A stretch of 64,000 nucleotides of DNA from Rhodopirellula sp. P2 (lineage in GTDB: Bacteria; Planctomycetota; Planctomycetia; Pirellulales; Pirellulaceae): positions 744,001 to 808,000 of the forward strand of contig NZ_CP118225.1 of NCBI RefSeq assembly GCF_028768465.1, written 5' to 3'. Positions within the stretch are counted from its first letter, which is position 1. Each line of letters opens with the position of its first letter. Both the position numbers and the translations under genes were made by a program. The notes beneath the pieces were generated by a model. That model worked only from the letters and a program-made list of their open reading frames with translations, searched no databases and had not been told where the DNA came from. Of this stretch, positions 9,351-17,584 are shown piece by piece.

Positions 9351-11588
9351 TCAGAAGTCAAAGTTGAAAGTTTTAATGATCACTCGCCATAAACGTGATC
9401 CAAGCGACATCGGGTCCACGTGAACCTTGGCCGCACCGCGAAAACCAGGCCGCAATGGCCAATCAATCCCATCAATCGGCACCCGAGCTTGATACGAAAC
9501 ACTGCGAGGTTTGATCTGTCCGGTTTGAGGATCGATTTCGGTCTGCAAACTGCCGCCCGTTTGACTGGACATGGATGCGGAGGCCGCTTCGAGAGGCTTC
9601 TTCGAGATCTCCTCGATCGATCCGTGGAACGTTTCCAGTCGCCGTGAATCGAGCTTCAGATCCACCTCCTGCGATTCGCGAACCAGTTGCCGATCACCTT
9701 GGTCGATGATCAACACCGCTTCGAATGCTTCGGGCGATCCGATCTCGCAGATCAAATCGTCGGCTGTCAGCAAGGCACCTCGATTGCGTTCTTGAAGGGG
9801 TGTCCCACTCCAACTTGGTAGACGCCCATCACCGGGATCTTGTTCCTTCTTTTCTGGCGGCGGAAGCACAAAACCATCTCGCTTGGCTCGCACGTTCAGT
9901 CGGTCCAACTCCTCCTGTGTCTTGGCCAACAAGCCTTCGATCGATTCCAGCATCTCGACTTGCGTTTCGATCTGGATTTTGGCCGAGGTGTCGTCGAGCC
10001 GTCGCGATTTCAAGTTCGCCAGTTGCACTTGGGCGAGCTTGCGTTCGCCCTGCAAATCAGCGAAGCGAATTTCGAGCTCGGGGTTTTTCAACAGTGCGAT
10101 CGTGTCGCCGGTGCTGACCAAAGTCCCCACCGGAACGGTCTGCTCCACACGCCCCACGACGCCGGCATAAACCATCCCAGCACGACTGGGGCGAATTTCA
10201 AACGCCGCGTCAATGTGGTGCGGCAAGGGGATGTAGCACACCGCGGCGACGACCACGCCCAACACGGCGAGCGATGTTAACAACGGTCCGCGTTTCACTT
10301 TTGACAATCTCCCAGGTGTGCGGATGAATTTCCACGTTTGAATGACGGGTTGAGCGACCAAACCGGAGAACCCGATCACAGCAAGAATCCGTCCGAGTGC
10401 CTGCAGGCCATAGGGTTCGAGAACCTGCATCACGAACCATACGATCGAAAACACAACCACCCAGCGATAAATCACGCTGGCGATCGTGAACAACCCAAAC
10501 ATGAATTGGTTGCGAGTGGGCAAGAATGGATCGTCCTGCAACTCCAAACCCAAACACGTCTTTTGGAACCAGCGCTTCAGCACTTCCGTGCTCTTCTGAC
10601 GAAGGTTGGGGATCTCCAAGTAGTCCATCATGATGTAGTAACCGTCAAACCGCAGCAGCGGGTTGCCGTTGACCAAGATCGTGCTGACGACGTTCAAAAA
10701 CATCATGTTCAAACACAAGTCATTGATCGTGGTTCCCTGTTCACTGAAGAACCACACGAACGCCGCAATCGACGCCAAGATCATCTCGACGTAGATCCCG
10801 CCGGCACCGATCCAGATCCGCTTCCACTTGTTCGGCAACATCCATGAGTCGGACACGTTGCAGTACAGGCAGGGCGTGAAGACCAGCAGCATGAAGCCGA
10901 TTTCGTGACACTCACCGCCAAATTTCTTGCAACTCAGCCCGTGGCCAAATTCGTGAATGACTTTCACGATCGCCATCGTTGCGGCCAAGATGATCCAACG
11001 ATCCGCAGCGAAGAACTGATGGAACGTCGGCAGCTTGGCATAAACGGTTTGATACTGCGTCGCCAGCAACAAAGACGCTGCCAACAACAACCCAGCAAAG
11101 AAGATCAACGCTGGAACGGTGAAGATCCATCCGAAGATGGGCAACATCCGATTGAGGATTTTCTCGGGGTCAATCCCACGAAAACGAACGGCGAAGACGT
11201 TGGACATCTTCCCCATCAATTCCTTGTTCTTTTTCTTTCGCCCGCGTTCGCGAAGCGACTTTCCTTGACCGGGTGAATTGCTGATCACCAAACCGCTGCG
11301 GTGCAGCATGCCGATGAACTGCTGCAAGTCGCCAAAGGTGATCTTTTGCGGCGCAAACCGCTGTTCGAAACCGTCTTTGATATGCTGCAGACTGACGTGA
11401 CCATCCAGCATGTTCAGGATGAAATACTCTTCGTCATGAAAACGAAAGTACTGCAATCCCACAGGCTCTTTGACCACCCAATACCCTTGTCCTTGGTAGT
11501 GGTGGCGGCTGGCGGTCAAGTCAGGACGCCGGCGCACCGTCAGTGCACGTGACGAACTGCTTACCAGTGATTCAGCCAGAGTGGTCAT
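9351..11588 (-). CDS. PqqD-like / M50 zinc metalloprotease / HlyD fusion membrane protein
   Basis: The 745-residue protein has three parts. Residues 25-100 resemble a PqqD-type peptide-binding winged helix (YFRFHDEEYFILNMLDG). Residues about 140-440 form a polytopic membrane region with the M50 (site-2 protease-like) zinc motif HEFGH near 210 and a second metal motif NPLLRFDGYY near 305. Residues about 460-740 form an HlyD-like barrel/coiled-coil that would sit outside the inner membrane. Proteins with this layout are annotated as peptide zinc metalloprotease or HlyD proteins in planctomycetes. The gene is third in a same-strand cluster with two other HlyD-type proteins, 77 nt after the adaptor, which suggests one envelope export or processing assembly. 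The peptide substrate is unknown. Confidence 0.85.
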   Translation of the reverse strand: MTTLAESLVSSSSRALTVRRRPDLTASRHHYQGQGYWVVKEPVGLQYFRFHDEEYFILNMLDGHVSLQHIKDGFEQRFAPQKITFGDLQQFIGMLHRSGLVISNSPGQGKSLRERGRKKKNKELMGKMSNVFAVRFRGIDPEKILNRMLPIFGWIFTVPALIFFAGLLLAASLLLATQYQTVYAKLPTFHQFFAADRWIILAATMAIVKVIHEFGHGLSCKKFGGECHEIGFMLLVFTPCLYCNVSDSWMLPNKWKRIWIGAGGIYVEMILASIAAFVWFFSEQGTTINDLCLNMMFLNVVSTILVNGNPLLRFDGYYIMMDYLEIPNLRQKSTEVLKRWFQKTCLGLELQDDPFLPTRNQFMFGLFTIASVIYRWVVVFSIVWFVMQVLEPYGLQALGRILAVIGFSGLVAQPVIQTWKFIRTPGRLSKVKRGPLLTSLAVLGVVVAAVCYIPLPHHIDAAFEIRPSRAGMVYAGVVGRVEQTVPVGTLVSTGDTIALLKNPELEIRFADLQGERKLAQVQLANLKSRRLDDTSAKIQIETQVEMLESIEGLLAKTQEELDRLNVRAKRDGFVLPPPEKKEQDPGDGRLPSWSGTPLQERNRGALLTADDLICEIGSPEAFEAVLIIDQGDRQLVRESQEVDLKLDSRRLETFHGSIEEISKKPLEAASASMSSQTGGSLQTEIDPQTGQIKPRSVSYQARVPIDGIDWPLRPGFRGAAKVHVDPMSLGSRLWRVIIKTFNFDF

Positions 11589-11665
11589 GGGGCCAGGTGT
11601 CGAATGAAAAGGTCAGGAAGAGGCGAGCATCAGGGGAAAGAGCGATCCAACGATCGTTTGGAAGA

Positions 11666-12577
11666 TCACTGAAAGATGATTTCAGCTTCCATTCCGGGCT
11701 TGATCATCCAGTTGCCGTTGCTGTCCTTTTGGTTGTCGACATCGACCCAAATGCGATAGCGTTTTTGACCGTCGACTTCACTGCTGACAAATCCAAGGGG
11801 AGCTTTCACTTCAAAGTTCTGGTCGGGGTCCGCCGTGTTGAACACGCGAACCAACACGGGAACTCCGGCCCGCACGACTCCGTTGGATGCCAGGGCGTCG
11901 ATGTCGCCACCGACTCGAACTCGGTCGAGCTGAACCAGCGTCGCAATCGGCGAACCGGGCTGAACCCATTCACCGAGCTGTGCGATTCGCATTTCGATGT
12001 AGCCATCAAACAACGCCGTGATCCGTCGGCGGTCCAGTTCAAACTCCGCGATTTCGCGTTCGCTGCGTTTTGCGATGTACTGTGCCTCGGCAATCTTCTT
12101 TTGCATTTCAGCCAGGTCGATGCGAAGCAACGCACGGATGGCTTCGAGGACCTTCTTCTTCATTTCGTAGTAAGGCGTGGCCCCCTTCTCGTAGAGCTCA
12201 CGAAACGACTCGGCTTCGGCTCGGGCCAACTCTTCGTTGTTGCGAGCGTCCTTTAAATTGACTTCGTTCGCGGCGTTGAGTTGAGCTTCTTTCTCTTCCG
12301 CTTTCTTGAACTCGAGCGCCAAACGCGCCGAGGTGTCATCGACCAAGGCCAGCAGATCGTCCTTGGCAACGTTCATGCCTTCTTCGATGGGCAACTCAAC
12401 CAACTTGCCTTCGACTTCAGCGGGAATGTCGACCTTGCGGATGTATCGAACTTGGCAATACTCCGCGATCAATGGGGTCTCGCCCCTCAGACTGGTTTGC
12501 GCCGTGGCAGGCTCAGCGCTGATTGCGGCAACGCAAACGCTGGCCAGTACAGCAACGATCAATCGCCAGGATTTCAT
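11666..12577 (-). CDS. HlyD-family periplasmic adaptor protein
   Basis: The 303-residue protein starts with a signal peptide (MKSWRLIVAVLASVCVAAISAEPATA), so it is exported. The mature part has the biotinyl-lipoyl-like half motifs of membrane fusion proteins (VEGKLVELPIEEGMNVAKDDLLALV), a long charged coiled-coil hairpin at about residues 75-170, and then the second half of the barrel. Such adaptors link an inner-membrane pump to an outer-membrane exit, but no pump or TolC-like gene is in the window. ATG 12577 was chosen because the signal peptide begins there; an upstream start at 12604 adds 9 residues. It lies between two other HlyD-type genes with gaps of 63 and 77 nt. Confidence 0.85.
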   Translation of the reverse strand: MKSWRLIVAVLASVCVAAISAEPATAQTSLRGETPLIAEYCQVRYIRKVDIPAEVEGKLVELPIEEGMNVAKDDLLALVDDTSARLALEFKKAEEKEAQLNAANEVNLKDARNNEELARAEAESFRELYEKGATPYYEMKKKVLEAIRALLRIDLAEMQKKIAEAQYIAKRSEREIAEFELDRRRITALFDGYIEMRIAQLGEWVQPGSPIATLVQLDRVRVGGDIDALASNGVVRAGVPVLVRVFNTADPDQNFEVKAPLGFVSSEVDGQKRYRIWVDVDNQKDSNGNWMIKPGMEAEIIFQ

Positions 12578-12640
12578 CAATGGGAACTCGTGGTGGAGGG
12601 ACAAGGAGAGAAGATTCGAAGGAGAAGAGAAGGCGGGAAA

Positions 12641-14692
12641 TCAGAAAGCGAACTTGTAAGCCCACTCAAAGACTTCGTGCAGCAACACAAACCCACTGGC
12701 TCGCTTGCCGCATTTGACGTCGGCGGTCAGCTTGGTCCCGGGACTCGGAGACACCTTGCTCAGTTCAGTGAGGTCTGGCAGCACTCGCATTTTGATGACC
12801 GAGCCATGTTCTTCATTGGATTCCGCTCGCAGCGAAATGTTTCCAATGGGCAACTTGGCGGGCAACGGTTCGTCCGGGTTGGACGCCAGGATGTAGTCGA
12901 CGTCCAATGACTGGATGTTGTTGTCTTGGATGTATTGATCCAAGTGACCTTCGCGTTTTTCAGGCATCTCAATTTCGAGATACATGGGCTTGGAAAGGTC
13001 CGCGATTTCCATCAGCACCTGCCCCGTTTGAATGGGGCGGTTGAGCAGCATCTTTTCGACTTCCCAAGAAACCACAATGCCATCGATCGGCGAACGAATG
13101 ATCAAATCGTCCGCACGCTGTTCCTTCAATTTCAATTTGGCACGCTGGGCTTCCAGCTTGGTTTGCACCTCCACCTCTTCCAATTCGATCGCACGCCGCT
13201 CCGTGGCCTTCAACTGCGATCGATTGCGAGACTGAGTCCGAATGCGCTGCAGTTCCGCCATCGTGGTTCGAATCTGACCACGCAGGTCTTCCAGTTCGAT
13301 GCCGATGTCGGGATTGATCATCTTCACCAATGGATCGCCCGCAGCGACGATCGAGTTGTGATCAACCAACACTTCACGGACTTCGCCGTCGATGCCCGCG
13401 AAGACTTCGCGGCGAGCTTCGGCTTTGAGTGTGCCGTCGGCCTCGAGGTCAAACTCCATCGGGATAAAGATCAACCCGCAAATCAGGGCCGCGATCGCAC
13501 CGATCACACCAAGTGTTTTGGGCAACGTTCGGGCTCGGAGAACCCAAGTGGCTCGGCCGAGTGTTCGCCACACCGGCATCAAGAACAGGTTCGAGTGAGC
13601 CTGCGAGTTGGCGATTGCGCGGGTGCCGTGCTCATAAACCAAGTCACAACGTTGGCGGAAGACTTCCGGAGGAAGGTCCGTTTCGATCTGCTCGACAATC
13701 AATGCCCCGATGACTTCGCCACGGTGCGCGTCATCGCGATCCACTTCGCCGGCAGCGCCCATCTCGGCTTCGTGACCGAGCTTGCGCTGCGGTTCTCGAA
13801 GTGGAAGGACAGCCAAGTTCCGGCCGTAAGAAAGGTCGACGTAGTCTTCGAGGGCTTCTTCGATTTGCGGTGGCAAATCTTCGGTGGACCCGTCGTGCCA
13901 CAAAGGTTCCCCAGCCGCGACAACTCGCGTTGCCAGCAGATTCAATGCTGCAACGATGTTGGAGCGGTTCTCGATCGTGTCTTGGCCGCTGATGGCTTCG
14001 ACCTTGCACTTGCCGCCCTTTTTGATGGCCACGCTGACTCGGTCGCAACCGATCAACCGGCGGCCTTCGTTGGCGACGATTGCTGCCGTTTCTTTCAAGT
14101 CCAATGATTCGTGAGCGGCACGCGCGAACGAGTCGGCTTGCTGCCAAAGCGTTTGACGATCACCGAGCGTCCGCAGCTTTTGACTGCGAAGCCATTCCGC
14201 AGCCAACTCGCACATCTGCTGCAAGAACCGCAAGTAGCCGCGTTGTGTGTCGGGAGCCGTGTCAGGACGCTGGAAGATTTCGATCAAGCCATCTTTCTGG
14301 CCGTCATGCTGCAGAGCACCGAGCACCAACAAGTAGCGAGTCGGGTTGCCTTCGGCATCACCGTCCGTGGTGCCACTGTAGGGTGGTACCAACAGCGATT
14401 GCCCGGACGCGGCGGCGCGACGGATCAAGCGATTGTGGCGATCGGCGTCTTCCGTGCCCTCGGTCAAAATCGACGGCTCAGCGTTGATCTGGTACTGCAA
14501 CCGCAGTTGCTGATCTTCGTCGAGCAACCACACCGCACCACCGGCCGCAGCCAGCGCAGTGATGACCTTGGAAAGCAACTCCGGATAAAACTCCGAAGCG
14601 GTGGCACCACTCTTGGTAAGAGCTGCGATTTCGTTGACCAAACCGCGGATCTGCGCTTTGGTTTCTTCGACCGTTTGTTGGTTGACCGACAT
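12641..14692 (-). CDS. GAF-domain / HlyD fusion membrane protein
   Basis: The cytoplasmic N-terminal half (residues about 30-300) resembles one or two GAF sensor domains (ALAAAGGAVWLLDEDQQLRLQYQ; RRLIGCDRVSVAIKKGGKCKVEAI). One transmembrane helix follows near 385-410 (TLGVIGAIAALICGLIFIP). The C-terminal part is HlyD-like, with the barrel motif GEVREVLVDHNSIVAAGDPLV and a coiled coil rich in Arg/Glu. The fusion suggests that the export assembly formed with the next two genes is tuned by a cytoplasmic signal. This is the first gene of the minus-strand cluster. A palindrome lies about 240 bases upstream of its start. Confidence 0.82.
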   Translation of the reverse strand: MSVNQQTVEETKAQIRGLVNEIAALTKSGATASEFYPELLSKVITALAAAGGAVWLLDEDQQLRLQYQINAEPSILTEGTEDADRHNRLIRRAAASGQSLLVPPYSGTTDGDAEGNPTRYLLVLGALQHDGQKDGLIEIFQRPDTAPDTQRGYLRFLQQMCELAAEWLRSQKLRTLGDRQTLWQQADSFARAAHESLDLKETAAIVANEGRRLIGCDRVSVAIKKGGKCKVEAISGQDTIENRSNIVAALNLLATRVVAAGEPLWHDGSTEDLPPQIEEALEDYVDLSYGRNLAVLPLREPQRKLGHEAEMGAAGEVDRDDAHRGEVIGALIVEQIETDLPPEVFRQRCDLVYEHGTRAIANSQAHSNLFLMPVWRTLGRATWVLRARTLPKTLGVIGAIAALICGLIFIPMEFDLEADGTLKAEARREVFAGIDGEVREVLVDHNSIVAAGDPLVKMINPDIGIELEDLRGQIRTTMAELQRIRTQSRNRSQLKATERRAIELEEVEVQTKLEAQRAKLKLKEQRADDLIIRSPIDGIVVSWEVEKMLLNRPIQTGQVLMEIADLSKPMYLEIEMPEKREGHLDQYIQDNNIQSLDVDYILASNPDEPLPAKLPIGNISLRAESNEEHGSVIKMRVLPDLTELSKVSPSPGTKLTADVKCGKRASGFVLLHEVFEWAYKFAF

Positions 14693-14846
14693 GGGCCTGT
14701 CTGACTGCTCGGGCGAGAAGGGGGCGGAAACGTCCAGTGAGCCGACACTACTTAAAAATCCGCTTGGATCGCCACTGGAAGTCGCTTCAAAAGCGGAGTT
14801 TGCATTCTTCGCTGGCTAACTGCGCCGCTCAGACGGAAAACACCGG

Positions 14847-15587
14847 TTGCCCCGATCCTTCCCCCCAACGCGACTCGTCGGACAACTCCGAAAACACAGG
14901 GGAAATCGATTGCAGCGATTCCCGCTGGACAACTTATACATTTTGTATAACCTCTTGTCCAGAGCCGCAGCGGAAAACTCGCCCAACCCTTTTGGGCGTC
15001 TTCTGACCGCGGCCCTGATTCCAGCCAACGACCTCACCGTTTGGACGCCCGCTTTGGATGCCCCCCCTGACCGCACTGCACCAACCGCTCGCCAAACGCC
15101 CTCGAGCCCCGAATCGCCTCCCAGCCCCCCCATCCAACCGGCATCTGAATCACCGCGGCGCTATGAACCAGACGAACCTGGGCAGATGCTGAAATCACTG
15201 CAGTGGGAACTGAACCGAATCCAACGCACCGTTCGGCACACGCTCCAGTCCAAACTGCAGGGATTGGTCGGCCAATCACTTTCGTCGCTCAACGAAAACC
15301 GAGAACTTGCCAGTTCCATCCAAAAGATGCTGGACACACATAGCCTTCGGATTCGATGCCCTCAATGCGGACATGCGTCAATCTTGCGTGTCTCGCCGCG
15401 AAAGGGGATGCCAGGCGGAGCGTTTGTGCTCGACCACACCATTGATGGCAAACGCACTTTCCATGGTGGATCGTCTTCCGTCCCGCCAATTCAACTGACG
15501 GCGAAACCCGAGCGAAAAGCGACGGCCGCCGCCAAGACTCGAGCTCAACCCGCCACGGCGGGGACGCCTGAGACCAAGGTTGGCTAG
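14847..15587 (+). CDS. Conserved-looking hypothetical protein with a CxxC pair, start uncertain
   Basis: The C-terminal 130 residues look real. A helical, basic segment (LKSLQWELNRIQRTVRHTL) is followed by IRCPQCGHASILRV, which resembles half of a zinc ribbon, and then a Lys/Ala-rich tail. The upstream part is Pro/Ser/Thr-rich and low in complexity. No ATG or GTG occurs in frame before ATG 15186; only TTG codons (14847, 14943, 14955) do. The AT palindrome at 14934-14950 looks like a promoter or operator, so the true start is probably between 14955 and 15186. I do not recognise the family. The gene lies upstream of rplM on the same strand, 127 nt away. Confidence 0.55.
   Translation: MPRSFPPTRLVGQLRKHRGNRLQRFPLDNLYILYNLLSRAAAENSPNPFGRLLTAALIPANDLTVWTPALDAPPDRTAPTARQTPSSPESPPSPPIQPASESPRRYEPDEPGQMLKSLQWELNRIQRTVRHTLQSKLQGLVGQSLSSLNENRELASSIQKMLDTHSLRIRCPQCGHASILRVSPRKGMPGGAFVLDHTIDGKRTFHGGSSSVPPIQLTAKPERKATAAAKTRAQPATAGTPETKVG
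14934..14950. promoter_or_regulatory. Perfect AT-rich palindrome, possible operator
   Basis: TTATACA-TTT-TGTATAA is a perfect 7-3-7 inverted repeat in otherwise GC-rich DNA. It lies between the divergent GAF/HlyD cluster and the gene that ends at 15587. Its halves also look like -10 hexamers in both directions. It could be a repressor site or a bidirectional promoter element. It falls inside the longest possible reading frame of the downstream gene, which argues that translation there starts later. Confidence 0.45.
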
Positions 15588-15714
15588 CACGGCTATCCCA
15601 TTTCGCCCAAAAACCCTACAAACGTTTCCCAAATAGCCCTTGCCGAATTCGGGTTCCGTCGAGTAGGTTCTGCGATTCAAATTTTCGGTGTCCTTTTGTC
15701 AGAAGTTGTGAGCA

Positions 15715-16170
15715 GTGGCTGTTCAACGAACCTACATGGCCAAACCCGGCCAAATCGAAAAGCAATGGCATGTTGTGGATGCCAGCGACGAAGTTCTCGG
15801 TCGACTCGCCAGCGATATCGCTGTCGTGCTGATGGGAAAACATCGTCCTGAGTACACCCCACACGTCGATTGCGGTGATTTCGTGATCGTCACCAACGCC
15901 GAAAAGATCGGCATGACGGGCAACAAGATGCGTGACCGCCACTACACTTGGTACACTGGCTACCCAGGCTTGCGTCTGGAAAGCTACCAAGATCGTCGCG
16001 ACCGCAAGCCTGAAGATTTGCTGTACCACGCCGTTCGCCGGATGCTGCCAAAGAACAAACTTGCTCGCCAAATGCTGAGCAAATTGAAAATCTACGCTGG
16101 CCCTGAGCACCCCCACACCGCTCAGCAACCCGTTGAATTGGCTCGCACCGGCAAAAAAGCCAGCGCCTAG
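15715..16170 (+). CDS. rplM: 50S ribosomal protein L13
   Basis: The protein aligns along its length with bacterial L13, including VVDASDEVLGRLAS, MGKHRPEYTPHVDCGDFVIV, MLPKNKLARQML and KIYAGPEHPH. It binds 23S rRNA early in assembly of the large subunit. A GTG at 15715 gives VAVQRTYMAKP, which matches the usual N-terminus; an internal ATG at 15736 would cut the conserved first strand. It is followed 42 nt later by rpsI, the standard bacterial pairing. Confidence 0.95.
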   Translation: MAVQRTYMAKPGQIEKQWHVVDASDEVLGRLASDIAVVLMGKHRPEYTPHVDCGDFVIVTNAEKIGMTGNKMRDRHYTWYTGYPGLRLESYQDRRDRKPEDLLYHAVRRMLPKNKLARQMLSKLKIYAGPEHPHTAQQPVELARTGKKASA

Positions 16171-16212
16171 TTCCCACATGCCCTCACCGACCGCATCACG
16201 CGGGTCTGATCC

Positions 16213-16626
16213 ATGATTGCAGTAAAAAAAGACAAGATCAACGGCGACGCACTGGGAACAGGACGTCGAAAAAGCAGTGTTGCCCGAGTACGTGTTCGTC
16301 CAGGCAGCGGAAATATCACTATCAATGGTAAGTCGATCGAAGATTACTTCGTCAACGACCAACATCGCTACGCGATCACTGAACCCCTCGAAGCCGCGGG
16401 TTTGACCGAATCGGTCGACTTGCTGATTCGAGTTTCGGGAGGCGGCATGACCGGCCAAGCCGGCGCTGTCCGCATGGGCCTGGCCCGTGCTCTGTGCAGC
16501 CACGACGAGGCATTGCACGACCCGATGCGTGAAGGCAGTTTCCTGACGCGTGATTCACGCATGAAGGAACGTAAGAAACCAGGCCTTCGTGGTGCTCGCC
16601 GTGGCGTTCAGTTTAGCAAACGCTAA
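16213..16626 (+). CDS. rpsI: 30S ribosomal protein S9
   Basis: The 137-residue protein shows the S9 hallmarks: GTGRRKSSVARVRVRPGSG near the start, GGGMTGQAGAVRMGLARAL in the middle, and the C-terminal basic tail RKKPGLRGARRGVQFSKR. That tail reaches toward the P-site tRNA on the ribosome. It is co-directional with rplM upstream and infA 12 nt downstream. Confidence 0.96.
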   Translation: MIAVKKDKINGDALGTGRRKSSVARVRVRPGSGNITINGKSIEDYFVNDQHRYAITEPLEAAGLTESVDLLIRVSGGGMTGQAGAVRMGLARALCSHDEALHDPMREGSFLTRDSRMKERKKPGLRGARRGVQFSKR

Positions 16627-16638
16627 GAAGGTTCAATT

Positions 16639-16860
16639 TTGGGTAAGAAAGAAGAAGCTTTTGAAGTCGAGGGCACCGTTACACAAGCCCTCGCCAACAC
16701 TCGCTTTCGTGTGCAATTGGAAACCGGCAACGAGGTCATGGCCCACGTTGCTGGTCGAATGCGGAAGCACTTCATCCGGATCGTTCCAGGCGACAAGGTT
16801 CGCGTGGAGCTTTCGCCATACGATTTGACCAAGGGTCGCATCGTGTACCGCGAACGCTGA
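16639..16860 (+). CDS. infA: Translation initiation factor IF-1
   Basis: The 73-residue S1/OB-fold protein matches IF-1 in length and motifs ([51 protein letters not shown]). It occupies the A site of the 30S subunit during initiation. The start is a TTG at 16639, preceded by AAGAAGG; no ATG fits. Its place directly after rpsI, rather than in the large ribosomal operon with rpmJ, is noteworthy. Confidence 0.95.
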   Translation: MGKKEEAFEVEGTVTQALANTRFRVQLETGNEVMAHVAGRMRKHFIRIVPGDKVRVELSPYDLTKGRIVYRER

Positions 16861-16946
16861 TCTCTGGTCCCGTTGGCTGACGGTTTCAATCGCCGATTTG
16901 CTTGCCATTTCCAAACGTCTCTCCTCTAAAAATAGCGACCGATACA

Positions 16947-17045
16947 GTGGCCAAGCCCCACCGGAAAACTAAGAAAGCCAACCACGGCAAACGCCCTGCG
17001 AATGCGAAGGCACGCAAGGCAAAGCGGAAAAAAATCAAGACTTGA
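16947..17045 (+). CDS. 32-residue highly basic protein in the ribosomal gene cluster
   Basis: A GTG-started frame of 33 codons encodes a protein with 15 Lys/Arg and 2 His among 32 residues. It begins AKPHRKTKKANHGKRP and ends KAKRKKIKT. It is too short for most gene finders. Three things suggest it is real: it sits between infA and a FabZ-like gene, all on the same strand; its stop TGA (17043-17045) touches the start region of the next gene; and the Lys/Arg pattern with Gly, Pro and Asn is typical of small rRNA-binding proteins such as bTHX or bL36-sized subunits. I know of no firm family assignment. No clear ribosome site precedes it. Ribosomal association is an inference. Confidence 0.6.
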   Translation: MAKPHRKTKKANHGKRPANAKARKAKRKKIKT

Positions 17046-17047
17046 TC

Positions 17048-17584
17048 GTGGCACGCAGCGAATACATCCTTGATCCGGCCCTGCTGGACGTTGACAAACC
17101 AATCGCCGACATTGAAGCGATTCGCGAGTTCAACCCGCAGCGGCACGAGATGGAACAACTGACCGCAATCCTCTACGAGGATCTCGATCAGCACGCCTGC
17201 GCGGCATACAAAGCGATCACAGAAAATGAGTTCTGGGTTCGTGGTCATATGCCCGGCATGCCGCTGATGCCCGGTGTTGTGATGCTGGAAGCAGTTGCTC
17301 AACTGTCCAGCTACTACACCCAAAAACACGACCTGCTCGGTGCAGCCATGGTTGGCTTTGGCGGAGTGGATGAAGTTCGTTTTCGCGGGGTCGTGACCCC
17401 CGGTGACAACCTGATCGTGATGGTGAAGCTCGAAAAAGCTCGCCGCGGCCGAATGATCGTCGCCCGTTTCCAAGGCGTCGTTGGCACGGACCTGGTTCTG
17501 GAAGGCTGCTTGCGTGGGATTCCCATCCCCATCGAAGCTGTCACCCGGCAACTCGGTGTCTCCAAAGAATCTGCCGGCTCTTAA
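17048..17584 (+). CDS. FabZ-like 3-hydroxyacyl-ACP dehydratase family protein
   Basis: This hotdog-fold protein of 178 residues carries the FabZ active-site motif with its catalytic His and Glu, in RGHMPGMPLMPGVVMLEAVAQ (residues about 60-80). A further family segment is VDEVRFRGVVTPGDNL. FabZ removes water from 3-hydroxyacyl-ACP in fatty-acid synthesis. This copy is somewhat longer than typical FabZ (about 150) because of an N-terminal extension. The start is GTG 17048, two bases after the stop of the 32-residue basic protein; TTG 17042 would overlap that stop. It could serve ordinary lipid synthesis or the megasynthase pathway 10 kb away. Confidence 0.82.
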   Translation: MARSEYILDPALLDVDKPIADIEAIREFNPQRHEMEQLTAILYEDLDQHACAAYKAITENEFWVRGHMPGMPLMPGVVMLEAVAQLSSYYTQKHDLLGAAMVGFGGVDEVRFRGVVTPGDNLIVMVKLEKARRGRMIVARFQGVVGTDLVLEGCLRGIPIPIEAVTRQLGVSKESAGS

